Shown here: piece by piece, positions 14,001 to 22,469 of the stretch
How the letters are laid out: the number at the start of each line of letters is the position of its first letter
How positions within the stretch are numbered: the stretch's first letter is position 1
Assembly: GCA_035079385.1 (NCBI GenBank)
Contig: JAVHKY010000026.1
Span: 3,188,501-3,252,500 of the forward strand
Length of the DNA stretch: 64,000 nucleotides
Origin: Aspidiotus rigidus
Taxonomy: Eukaryota; Arthropoda; Insecta; Hemiptera; Diaspididae
Direction of reading: 5' to 3'
Made by a program: the position numbers and the translations under genes
Notes under the pieces: model-generated
What the model saw: only the letters and a program-made list of their open reading frames with translations
Told to the model about the DNA's origin: nothing
The model's database searches: none

Positions 14001-17000
14001 CCTTAAGTCGAGCGGCTGCTGATCCTTAATGGCTCAGCTCAGTGTTTTTCAACCGGTGTGCCGCGGTACATCACTGTGCCGCAAGCCCGCCTCAGGTGTG
14101 CCGCAAAAGTTTTATCAAAAACATAAATTAACATGAACTAAGAAAGAATTGTCATTTTTTTTATAATATAACTTGACAAATCAATGTTATTACTTTAACT
14201 AAATAAATTGAAAATATTTTATTAACATAAATAAATATATTAAATTCCCAATTAAAAAATTGTATACAATAATAATAACTTTGATTCTTAGTACAAATTA
14301 AAATTTTTTAATTTAATTTATTAATTTAATTAAGAAATGAATTTAAATAATTGAAATATTACTATCTTTAAGGATAACAAGATGATTCAATAAAAATTTT
14401 TAATTTGTTACCTCGATGTTGAATTATTAGAATTATATTGAAAGAATTTATATAAAATAGAAATTCAAAATAAAGCTAATTGAAGCGCTGCGTGGAAAAG
14501 GGGCCTCCGTCTAATGTATTTCTTATGGAACGGAGGCCCCTTTTCCACGCAGCACTTCAATTGCTATTAAACTCATAATAAATTTTGAAAATCAAACTTT
14601 TCAGAAGAATTTAAAAATTAAATTTCAAATTTAAAAATTAATATTCTTTATGATATATAAGAATTATAAAAGTAATACTTGAAGATAATGCAATAATTAG
14701 ATTTATTAATGATATCAAAAAAATCCAATTTGAATAAAATTGAATAAAATATATTATTAAAAAATAAATTAAAATATTCATCTGAATTATACATGAATAA
14801 TACAAATTAAAATAAAATAAATTAATTGTGTATTTTTCATTTAATTTGATTGTTATAAATTGAATTTATAATTTATTTAATAATAATTATTTTAATTTTA
14901 ATTGTAATCAAAATATTAACTATTAATTTTCTTTTATATTGATTTATTAATATTTTTATTAAATTCATTTTTTAAAAATTATTTTTCAATTTTTTTATTG
15001 ATAGATATTTTCAATTTTAAAAAATTTAAATTACATATTTTATTGATGAAATTACTTGGAAAACTAATCATAAGCCCTATCTGACCGATATGTGCCAATT
15101 TTTGAATGATGTCAGTTCCAGTTATAATTACTTAAACTTGAGTCCAAACCTGCAGTCGCTGTCATAAAAATCAAGAACTTTCTGTAACTTGGCCAGAAAC
15201 ACCGATTTTATTTCATGTTTTTTTATAAATTTCGGAATTAGAAGAGCCCGGAGGGTTTCCAGTAAATGCAGGAAGCATGCAGACACTTTTGCGTATATTA
15301 TGGGAAAATTTTTTTGAGTCCCGGTGGAAGATCAAAGCTCTTGTTTCTCGTGACCGTAGTACAGAGAAAGAAGGACGAGGCCTCATATAGCCATCTTGTA
15401 GGCCACAGATTCTGAAATTAGGAGGAGGAAATCTGTAGAGACATGACAATGTCAAAACGCACAAAAATTTTCGAGTTCTGGAAATACTGTGCCGCAGTAA
15501 TATCATCTCATGGAAAAATGTGCCGCGATATAAGAAAGGTTGAGAAACACTGGCTCAGCTAGTGTGCTAAATGAACAAATTAAAGAAACTGAAGCAAATT
15601 GGTTGAGTAGAACGGCCAGGCGGACTGCCATAAAGTTATTTTTGAAAGTTTTTTCATATTAAAAAAAAGGAAAGAAGGTACCAATGTTCAAGTTCATACC
15701 TCTCACTGCTGGATGAGTCAACATACGTACTATAGCTACTAAATAGCTACGCTTCTCGCGTTCAATCAACCGAATGTATGAAAAATTTCCCACAAGAAAT
15801 ACATGGGGAGAAAATGCAAATACAGATGAGTGAAAAACATCTGAAGTGAGACACTAAGTAATGCTTGATGGCTAATCTAGAGGTTATTCTGAAGAGAATA
15901 AACAAAAATGAAGCAAATCCGTCCAAAAGAACGCCCGCACGAACTGTGAAAAGGATAGATCCAAATTTTTTTAATACATAGATTCATTGATACACTTGTT
16001 TCTTTACTGAATAATATATTTTAAAAAGTGTAAATATATTGTAGAATAAACGGCGAAGAAGTGAAGAAGCCTCATTTGTACCGCATGATAAAATTTTGTT
16101 TTACTCTGTTGAGCATCACCCATCAATATCATTTACTCGAACCTCTTGAAATCCCCTACTCCCTGATGTAACCCCCCGACCCCTGCAGTAGAATAACTGC
16201 CTCCCTTAGCTGTTTTTCACTGTTATCTCAGTAAATATTGATTTTTAAGCAAAAATACCTTGAAAAGCATTTCCGTTACAATTATACAAAAACTTTACTT
16301 TATTTTCGAAGGCGACCAACGTTCCGGTGTAAGTCTACAGCTTCATCGGATTCTAAAATACTTACTTATTTTACCTTAGTGAACTTTTTTTTTATTAACT
16401 ATTTCGTGGACGGTGGCCGAAGATCAACAAAAAACTGTTACACCCTTTAAGGAATTCTTTTCAAACCCGTTTTGGAGTTGTAGCCTCAAAGGAACAATTT
16501 TAAGAGTGCGTTTTTCTGTCAAGTATCTATACTCAAAAAACGTAGCTCTACGTCTGAGTTCATTCTCTTCCAAGTCAGCTAATTTCTTAGCTTTTGCTTC
16601 TTTAAAATTCATTGCAGTTATCTTCCATTTGAAAGCCACCTTGTACAAGGAAGAGAGAATTATATCAGGCGGGTACATCCTGTAAAATCACATTTTCGCT
16701 TAGGAAAAGCGAGATTATTCAATACTAGCTATGGGCATTTCAATAACTTAACGGTTACTTCACGTTTTCATTTCATTTTATTCAAAAATACCTTCAAGCC
16801 GCAAAATTAAGGGTCAATGCAGCAAAGTAATTGCACGTTGCAACATTCCTTGGCTGCGGGGATGCGAGACCGAACGTATCGAAGAAAAGCTCCACAATAC
16901 TCGAAAAAGTAAACTGGAGGGCACTTTGCAAGAACCGCAGGATCAATTCTAGACCGAACGTACTTCTATCGGTCAAAAATGCAATTAAAAAATGTAAGAG

Positions 17001-20000
17001 TAGTATAAATTACATTACACAACAAAGTAAAAAAATTGAAAAATGCATGAACGAAATTATACGATTCTGAAGTATTTTGATCACGATGCCGTTGGCCATT
17101 TTTCAAAATTGGCCAACGGTATCGTGGTCAGCGTCAAAAATACTTCTATTAGGATCGTATGTGACCCTGACAATGATAAGGGGCCTAAAGTCGGAAAAAA
17201 AATTTTGCGATAGGGGTCTCAAAATGCTCGGTAGGTTGTCCCCAATAATAATATGTAAAAAAACAGAAAAAAATTTTTCCGACTTTAGGTCCCTTATCAT
17301 TGTCAAGGTCACATATAATTTCGTTCATACATTTTTCAATGTTTTTTTTGGTCATGGAAACGGCATGATGTGTGCTAACCGGCATAATGAAATTTATTTT
17401 GTTTTTTCTTTTTTTGTATACATTATGCCTTTTTCAGGCTGGCAGAGGGAAAGGTAATAGGTAAATTTTTTCCGCATAAAATATGTAACGCTGGTGATGA
17501 CGTCACTAAGGGTGATTGCAATGATTGATGATATCATGGGTTGATGACGTCACAAAAATGTATATGTCTTGACGTTAGGGACTAGGGTGATGATTTCGCG
17601 TTAAAAAGAAGTAATCATAAAAGTGTACATGTCTTAAGATGAGGATTGATGACGTCATTGATGTTGAGGTTGATGACATCACTGGAAATAATTGCAATGA
17701 TGTCACTAGTTGATGACCTCATAAAAGTGTATACATCTTACAAGTAAAGTGAGGCGAGGTGACGTCACTGAGGGTCCTGTCGGATAGCGAGTAATGAAGT
17801 GATGAGGGCATATTTGGCTTGGGTAGTTCCTTGTAACCTTCTCTTTGAAAACATGATTAAGTAGTTATCAAATGTACCACGCGTAATTAGTTGTTTTTTT
17901 ATTGACCTCAAGGTTGTAGTATATCGTCCAAAAATTTTCAAAGTGTTGATTTATAAGTCCGTGCATTGACAGACTGAAATAATTAAGTACACTGGTCAAT
18001 TGCCAATTTTAATAACAAGAAATTAACCCAAGTCGGTACCTATTGGACAAAATTCCGATAGTGAGCGCGAGAAACGTTACGTTATGATAAAGGAGTGGAA
18101 TACTGATACAACTAAGCCGATAGCCGTGCTACGGCCGAACATGATCAAATAAAACAATGAATTGTTTCACATGTTTTAGGATGAAACCCTTCATTCTTTC
18201 ATGTATAATATGTTTCAAGATTCATGGTGATGACGTCATTGAATATGATTATATCACGAGTCGTAACATCACAAAAGTGTATATGTCTCAGAGCTGCAAA
18301 AAAAAAAACTGTTTTTTTCAAATAAAAACAAAAAACATGTTTTCTCAGTTTAAAACAGATTTTATGTTTGAAATATGTTTTAAATGATGGTTCTTAATTC
18401 CTTGTTTAAAACACGTTTTAAATGTTTTAAACATTGTTTAAAATTATTTTAAATCATTCAATTATTGTTTGGGACACATTTTTGAAGTTTTAACTATTGT
18501 TTTGAACACATTTTGAATGTTTTAAACATTAGTTTTGAACATCGTTTAAAACAGCTGTTAAAACAACGTTCTAATTTTTTTTTACTTTTTTAACCCTGCA
18601 AAAATTGTCAATATTCATTTTTAGTGAAGAATAATAATGAAAGTATGGAAAAGAACAAGGTTCTTAATGTTTTCTAATGTATTGAAAAAACAAATTGAAA
18701 ACAGAAAAAAAAACACGTTTTAAACATATTTCCGTTTAAAACACAATTTTGATTTTTGTGTGCGTTTTGAACATGTTTTAAACATCGTTTGCTTAAAACA
18801 TCGCAATCCTGAATTATGTCTCAAGGTCAGGGTTCACAACGTCATCGATGATGTCTCTGGAAGTGAATGCAATGATGTTACTCGTTTATGGCGTTACAAA
18901 AGTGTATACATCCCAAAGTTAGGGGTGATGACGTTTCTAAGGATGATTGCAATGATTTCATGGTTGATGACGTCACAAAAATGTATATGTCTCAAGGTCA
19001 AGGGTAGTGACGTCATTGAAGTTTATGTTGATACAAGAAGTGATTGTGATGATGTTAAAAGTTATTGACATCACAAATATGTGTATGTTTCAAGGTTAAG
19101 GTGTGATTGTAATGAGATCACTAGTTGATGATGTCACAAAAATTTATACATCCCAAAGTCAGGGATGATGACGTCTCTGAGAGTGATTGCGATGATGTCA
19201 CGGGTTGATGACGTCACAACGATGTATATGTCTCAAGCTTAAGGGTGACGACGTCATTGAGGTTGGAGTTGTTAACGTCACTCAAGTTTAGGGGTGGTGA
19301 CGTCACAAAAGTGTATAGATCTTGAAGTTGGAGGTGATGATGGCCCGAGGGTGATTGCGGTGATTTCATGGGTTGATGACATCACAAAAATGTGCCGTAT
19401 ATATCTTAAGATTAAGGCTGATGACGTGCAGTGTTACCCCGCGACTGTTTTACATTGGTATTATTACGATTCGCTACATGTTTGACTCAAAATTAACTAC
19501 AGTCTGACAGGACTTATGAGTCGAAATCGGATCGACAAATTTGATCTTATTCCGACTCAATACCGATGTCGCGTCATCGTCGGTGTATAGGTATAGGTAG
19601 TTGATTTCAAGTAAGGATTGAGGATTTCGATATCAATTTGCGAAGTTGATTCGAATTTATATTCTCAGAGCACAACAAGTCGACTGTTCATCGACGCGAT
19701 AGAAAAGTTGATTTTATGTTGATCGTAAGTCTAAATCGACTTGAAATCAAGGTGACGAACACATTGAGATGGAGTCGTAATGATTCAATCTCATGTCGTG
19801 CTGATATCGACGCCATTCTATAGTCAATTTTCCAGTTGATTTTGAATCGGTTCTCTATAGATACTCACACAATAATTGTACATGTGTACTTCCTTCTTAC
19901 TCTGCCTGTACTTTTTTGTCAATTTTTTGTTCGTCTTGATAATGAAACGTCGTCCTCCTAAACTTTTTTAAATAAAAGTTTAAATCTTACAATTTTGTAA

Positions 20001-22469
20001 TTCGTTTTCCACACGACTTTGAAGATTTGTCTGGGGAAGGAGGGGAGCAACACCTCCTAGACGCTTAAGTCTTGGAGTCAGGCCACCCTATCACAGAGTA
20101 CACCTTATATTGGTACTGGTACTTGAATGATGTTCTGTGCTCTGACTTTTTCCAGTACCTATCTTATCTTGATGATTTTTTGCTTCTCAGATGTACAAGA
20201 GATTGAGAATCGTTGATATCGTCCGTCAGGCGGTGGTGTGAACACTTAGCTACACATCTAAATAAAATATTTCTATCGTACAGCCGATGTGTACAAACTT
20301 TTTCATCAATTCCGTCCCGAGAAATTGTGGGACGCAACTTCACAAACTTCGTCTCCACATATCTGGACGCAATCTCATTCGGGGTATAATTTTTATGGGA
20401 CGTAATTCGACATATTGGAACGCAAGTCGTTAGTAGCCGCAAAATTATAAAATTAGGATGGAGATCCCTGAAAGCAGCAATGAATGTGATGGTGCGGTGG
20501 TGACCCGACCTCATGCCTTGCCCCCATAGTATAATATGCCTTTAATTAGAGACAAGTGATCTCTTTTAGTGTGCGGAAGCGACAAGCATAGAGTTGCTTC
20601 TTCGCCCACATCGCGGTTCTCTAAATGCAAGACCTTATCATGTTCCGCCTTGAATAAAGCAGTTGCTATTTCTTGACTCTAGCTAGGACCCGTCATCTCA
20701 AGTCTTATGGTTCCTTCCATCCCTCCGGTGACCGGTCTCTGTGACTTTAACGCACAGGAAATTAATTATCTTGGTATACAAATCCTAAGTGTGTGAAAAT
20801 GAAGAGGAAAATGTTGCTAATAAAAGAGACAGATCGGCTTCATCAACTACTTCTAGGTTTAAAAAAAACTTCAATCCGCTAAAATCGATGGGCCATAACG
20901 ACGGTAAAGAGGATGTAAACGCGAAGTATAACAGATATTTAATATTATTGACATGAACAATAATTGATTGACAACGACTTATGCTAGGGTAATTCAATTA
21001 GTTTTTACCGAGAGCCACTTATCAGAGTTCGAGGGGCGCGCGGGCCACAAGTAAAGAAAAGAAAATAAAAACCTAAATAACAACCATTTATTGTGAAAAG
21101 TAGCACCTCTTTTTCTTGCATATTTTAATGAAGCCTGGTTCATACACCGTTAAAGCTATACGTAAGGAATCTTCGAGGTGGGTGCTCCTGCGTTAAGCTC
21201 ACTCGAAAATTATTTTTAAGTAAATTCCTGTAATCGAAAATGCTGTTTCACAATTAATGTACGTTGAGCCAAACATTGTTAATATGTTAATGTTCTATCT
21301 AAATCTATCCAAAATTTTTGTACATCAATAAATTCGTTGAATCTTTAATTTATAACTGTAAATGTGCCTCTTCTATTTGTGGAAGCCTCTCGCGGGCCAT
21401 TTGTTGTGGCTACACGGGTCGAATTAAATAGCCCTGACCTATGCATGAATAAAAGGAAACCCCGCCGTAAGTACTTCGAATTCAGGAACCAACTCGACTT
21501 CTAAATCTGTCCAAGGGATTTGGAAGTTAGTCTTGAAATCTGAAGAAATTTCAAGATTTTATTGTGCGTTGTCACTCAGTTTTAAAGGGATGGCGCTCCC
21601 AAGGGGGGTCTTGATTTTTTAGGAAATCATTAGCGATCTACCGTGGAGAAGGTTTGCGAAATTTTTCTCTCAATATGAGAACATTGTGTTCATCGTTAGG
21701 AATACTTTTGAAATTGTAACATGTGATTGTGTGTCCTCCTCGACGTTGTTGTATCAAATTTCGACGATTAATGTCCAGAAACTTCCTGGATTGATTCAGC
21801 ATGTGGGTATAGACTATAATTAGGTGATATAGGTAATGACACGACACGAATTCGTTTATTATGGTCTTTCGGAATTGTCTCGAAAATCGCGATGTATAAA
21901 CTGAGCTGTCAACTACACATATACACGAGTTGCTAAGAAAAATTTCGTAAATTCCTGGTCGCTGGTAGGGTCAAATTGCTCCATCGAATTTCACCACCGC
22001 TATATTGTGGACACGTGATCCCTTTTTGCGCGTGTATAATCTAAACTCTTTATCTGCGCGAGACCTGTACGAATAGGCGCGCAAATCGTGCGGATTCGCT
22101 CGAAATCCATTTTAGACACGTTTATTATTCATTTTATACTCGGGTTATCTAGGTGAACGGAATTATAATATTTCGTACGAATTTGTTAACGTATACGATC
22201 TACGTGCCCGTATGTTTGGCACTGTTTCTCATAAATACTCTGTACATATTCGTGAAATGCGTAACGCCGTTCTTTCGTTGCGAAATAAAATTCTTAATTA
22301 TTTAAACATGGAAAAGAAAAAAAGAACACACGCGTGCAACAAGCGTCAGATGACAGATAGGGAAAATCAACTTACGAGTCGCGTTCACCGACAGCACTGC
22401 TTTCGTTTCACGTACACGTAAACACAAGAACAACAACACGATACTGAGAAAATTCAATACAATTTTCAT
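1314..22469 (-). CDS. Takeout-like / JHBP-family gene A (5' part; exons 1-3 of an incomplete gene)
   Basis: Secreted takeout/JHBP-family protein, expected to carry a small hydrophobic ligand such as a juvenile-hormone-like terpenoid in haemolymph or sensillar lymph. Seen: exon 1 (22469-22376) encodes a signal peptide with a hydrophobic core and an AxA-like end (TKA). Exon 2 (6267-6175) carries the family's N-terminal cysteine pair, CRKSDPQLNDC. Exon 3 (1461-1314) carries the GIPEINVPSIEPL stretch and ends at SVK. Phases agree across both junctions (1 then 1), and donors are GTAAGT-like. The exon 3 donor is phase 2, matching the equivalent junction in gene B. About 110 codons are present where the family has about 245, so roughly half lies left of the window. 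Introns of 16.1 and 4.7 kb are filled with transposons. The exon 1 assignment rests on phase and orientation only. Ligand and tissue are unknown. Confidence 0.8.
2512..2555 (-). ncRNA. Hammerhead-ribozyme-like motif, PLE type
   Basis: On the minus strand the sequence has a CTGAAGATGA box, a stem II formed by ATCGT and ACGAT, then GAAACCGGTC. The last part fits a hammerhead GAAA core with a very short stem III and a GUC cleavage triplet. Penelope-like elements are known to carry minimal hammerheads at their ends. The core box departs from canonical CUGAUGA, so activity is doubtful. Confidence 0.4.
4443..5478. mobile_element. GACATG-family dispersed repeat inserted in the foldback arm
   Basis: Starts GACATGTTCCATGTCTTTT. 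Near its right end, at about 5361-5376, it carries the inverted copy AAAGACATGGAACATG. Comparing the two arms of the host element defines the insertion: the left arm reads straight through, while the right arm is broken in a T-rich stretch. In between are an 18-base C run, an (AATA)n microsatellite, a 45-bp-family unit and a CGAACGAGCGGAGCGAGTTC segment. An expanded relative fills 31879-36110. Confidence 0.6.
4577..4806. repeat. AATA/AATT microsatellite
   Basis: Imperfect tandem AAAT and AATT units over about 230 bp, inside the GACATG-family insertion. A shorter run occurs at about 5039-5152. Confidence 0.9.
6175..6267 (-). CDS. Gene A exon 2 (cysteine-pair segment)
   Basis: The acceptor CTTTTCTTTTCAG and donor AAAG|GTAAGTAC bound 93 nt, phase 1 on both sides. 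It encodes EYVHSC, then RKSDPQLNDC, then a helix ending RPYVLK. The two cysteines ten residues apart are the takeout/JHBP N-terminal disulfide signature. With the last base of exon 1 the first codon is proline, as at the same site in gene B (LPSYIKPC). Confidence 0.88.
7457..7610. repeat. Fragment of a hAT-like element end
   Basis: Begins CAGTGGTTCTCAAACTTTT followed by GCGGCCCC, a terminal sequence typical of hAT-type elements in animals. No matching inverted end was found. The fragment abuts the 3' end of the non-LTR retrotransposon, so it may have been the insertion target or have been cut off. Confidence 0.45.
7648..10788 (-). CDS. Retrotransposon ORF2: endonuclease and reverse transcriptase
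   Basis: Target-primed retrotransposition protein. Reading from the ATG at 10788, an APE-type endonuclease comes first (CISEPP, then VITGDFNC, then SDHFLI with the catalytic D-H pair). The reverse transcriptase follows: SPGLDGI, a QYGFRQKRS block, PDITGAFDHI, RGTPQGGVMSSLLWN and FCYADDT, with YADD codons at 8892-8881. The C-terminus has an ALSGHGTFGKYL block and a zinc-like C-x1-C-x8-H-x4-C, as in R1/Jockey proteins. There is no internal stop. The last 50 or so residues before the stop at 7648 come from a MITE inserted at 7671-7833. Without it the frame would run about 17 codons to a TAA at 7623-7625. ATG 10788 was chosen over upstream in-frame starts because it begins the MDVNIFQIN endonuclease strand just after the ORF1 stop. 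The open frame suggests recent insertion, but the lost 5' end makes it probably inactive. Confidence 0.88.
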   Translation of the reverse strand: MDVNIFQINTIRSDTTLSLILHLANVENVNIICISEPPLYNNKMVSAPGWNIYANRDAAILLRNVKVRSSKIGKHLVEVETELFKIMFIYASPNEELKPVLEELERNLDPVNPCPVITGDFNCRWRKFTEAVLRKRDILFAQFIARNELSIANSKGPTCMHQGRPTCNDYTLTRNREITNWRADPVEESLSDHFLIRFNIPLKDGEHDEIISSQTIIKLDLNTFHKKISILPKFDRGDSPISAEENATRLTRWLSDAVKESSIAMPRNNNTYWWVTSLETSCILLKRINRRIHRCENMEQKQILVEERNRQRKQYRLEIMKAKKEAWKKFVNKSSPWGRPYKIIVKPSGPRQQGYPKIRKENGQMTRSEKEACQYLLNCKFPTSTKILEYEQETIPTENFEHVNDMEISKVLRKCSNRSSPGLDGINYKSLKIMNKRHPGLLPWIINQCMRWTLFPDVWKLGKVVMLRKGKLQDHDPGEYRPLTLSSTVGKTYERCLASRISKLAEPLLSSQQYGFRQKRSCEQCIYAVCERIKQMRKASNFVYAIAPDITGAFDHIEWSHLIKAMENMNLPKQIIQNTKSYLHNRRVQYGTETMKLERGTPQGGVMSSLLWNIGYNGILKWLEERWVRHFCYADDTLLIMADDDIKNLQLRARREIANIKKYLKAGPNLDLNLKKTEGLLFQRRIKGQRKHEVLETDSETKRGNKMKYLGVSLDDELTWETHIREMSLKALNLVTKISAICRNMYGYSSKARKIMLEGTAGALLKYASLVFAHKLSVRYVCKHLESAHRSMILCYGRLYKTVSHIPATVICGTRPIKYDITIRAIIFAKKNNIRIADESKLIITPPKGNMKTKELRIYLENKVNSLWQEDWSNMKKPKGKWTNTLLPKIDPERAPPCFWLGQALSGHGTFGKYLRREDPRCRCQQSEETPAHLFLECELYKENRPLSLDPNDDLLRHITLVSFVFGIPRLLLENFLMEIGGSEIQARIYGYIFIFFFWGGDIPLLRNFFPSRQITQCQSFLEVLGGYIPLIPPRKSAPGDLLPRS
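7671..7833. mobile_element. 163-bp MITE inside the ORF2 tail
   Basis: Perfect 18-bp terminal inverted repeats CAGGCGCGGATTTACGGG, flanked by GATCTC on both sides (7665-7670 and 7834-7839). The interior is a G run facing a C/A run. The terminal sequence resembles hAT-type MITEs, but a 6-bp duplication is not the 8 bp expected of hAT, so the superfamily is open. Confidence 0.9.
10797..10958 (-). pseudogene. 3' end of retrotransposon ORF1 (gag-like), truncated
   Basis: An open frame of 53 codons ending at TAA 10799-10797, nine bases before the ORF2 ATG. This is the usual tight ORF1-ORF2 spacing of R1/Jockey elements. It is acidic and polar (starts DGHSNETDAS) with no zinc knuckle left. The frame is cut exactly where the foldback starts at 10959. 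Confidence 0.55.
10959..11808. mobile_element. 850-bp foldback element with internal tandem repeats
   Basis: Ends are inverted copies beginning CTACCGCGTCGGTTTACTGC and continuing through GAGGCGAGTAAGAGTGATG and CCGCGGGACTTCGAAATA. The arms extend over most of the element and are built from degenerate units of roughly 30 bp with a GGACTTNGAAATATTTTCAA core, so the whole can fold into a long hairpin. No transposase. No exact target duplication, although CCATC occurs near both ends. Confidence 0.85.
11809..14039. other. Intronic sequence without recognised features
   Basis: No exon with family resemblance, no inverted ends and no tandem structure were seen. A minus-strand frame at 12602-12979 is open for 125 codons but has no recognisable domain. 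Confidence 0.45.
14040..15552. mobile_element. Nonautonomous hAT-like element, copy 1
   Basis: Terminal inverted repeats CAGTGTTT(T/C)TCAACC, flanked on both sides by the perfect 8-bp duplication GCTCAGCT (14032-14039 and 15553-15560), the hAT hallmark. Subterminal TGCCGCGGTACATCACTGTG and GCCGCAGTAATATCATCTCA are shared with the copies at 25871, 38849 and 58789. The interior is very AT-rich with no transposase. An open frame at 15213-15506 recurs in other copies and is element sequence, not a gene. Confidence 0.92.
14479..14562. mobile_element. 84-bp perfect-stem hairpin insertion
   Basis: Inverted arms carry GCTGCGTGGAAAAGGGGCCT, extended to CCGT inside and AATTGAAG outside, around an 18-base spacer. 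The GC-rich arms sit in AT-rich hAT-like sequence, and the other copies lack the hairpin at this point. It is a very small MITE or hairpin insertion. Confidence 0.75.
16290..16690 (-). mobile_element. Possible PLE deletion derivative with a hammerhead-like end
   Basis: A minus-strand frame (16678-16424, 84 codons) includes RRRATFFEYRYLTEKRTLKI, which loosely resembles the N-terminal part of Penelope-like ORFs. It is followed at 16352-16310 by a CCGATGAAGCTG...CCGGAACGTTGGTCGCC motif laid out like other PLE hammerheads. No RT core is present. The link is pattern-based and weak. Confidence 0.35.
17035..17340. mobile_element. 306-bp element made of nested inverted repeats
   Basis: The outer arms are ATTGAAAAATGCATGAACGA and its inverse ending at 17340. 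Inside are two further hairpins: 17062-17156 (GATCACGATGCCGTTGGCCA against its inverse) and 17160-17312 (CAATGATAAGGGGCCTAAAG against its inverse). It would fold as a cloverleaf-like structure. Apparent frames on both strands are a by-product of the symmetry. Confidence 0.75.
17490..19440. repeat. CRE-containing degenerate minisatellite
   Basis: Units of roughly 60-80 bp carry GATGACGTCAC, AAAAGTGTATATGTCT and CAAGGTCAAGGGTGATGACG. At least nine exact TGACGTCA octamers, the CREB/ATF consensus palindrome, are present with many one-base variants. A middle stretch (about 18290-18790) is instead built from TTTTAAAACATGTTTTAAA-like motifs. Predicted frames here are repeat artefacts. Confidence 0.8.
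19450..19870. repeat. GTCGA-rich degenerate repeat
   Basis: Short dispersed GTCGATTT / AAATCGAC words recur with irregular spacing, as in the longer tract at 41600-42340. No open frame of interest. Confidence 0.5.
19871..22375. other. Intronic sequence without recognised features
   Basis: Inspection of both strands gave no recognisable coding segment, inverted ends or tandem array. A 116-codon minus frame at 20164-20514 has no family resemblance. Confidence 0.45.
22376..22469 (-). CDS. Gene A exon 1 (signal peptide)
   Basis: ATG at 22469 in context AAATAAAATG, donor ACTC|GTAAGTTG. It encodes 31 codons: MKIVLNFLSIVLLFLCL, then RVRETKA, then VLSVNAT. This is a basic start, hydrophobic core and small-residue cleavage site. 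Phase 1 out matches exon 2, giving NAT-P-EYVHSC. The nearest compatible exon is 16.1 kb away, so the link is inference. An alternative is a separate secreted-protein gene. Confidence 0.65.

Larger units (their letters stand above)
6268..22375. other. Gene A intron 1 (16.1 kb, transposon-filled)
   Basis: Phase-1 intron between the signal-peptide exon and the cysteine-pair exon. The parts not listed separately (6268-7456, 11809-14039, 15553-16289, 19870-22375) show no coding, RNA or clear repeat signal beyond short poly(A) runs. Confidence 0.6.

Noticed and set aside
15213..15506. 97-codon frame resembling frames at 26028, 39783 and 58944
   Set aside because: The similarity comes from shared subterminal sequence of one nonautonomous hAT-like family. 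No transposase signature was seen.
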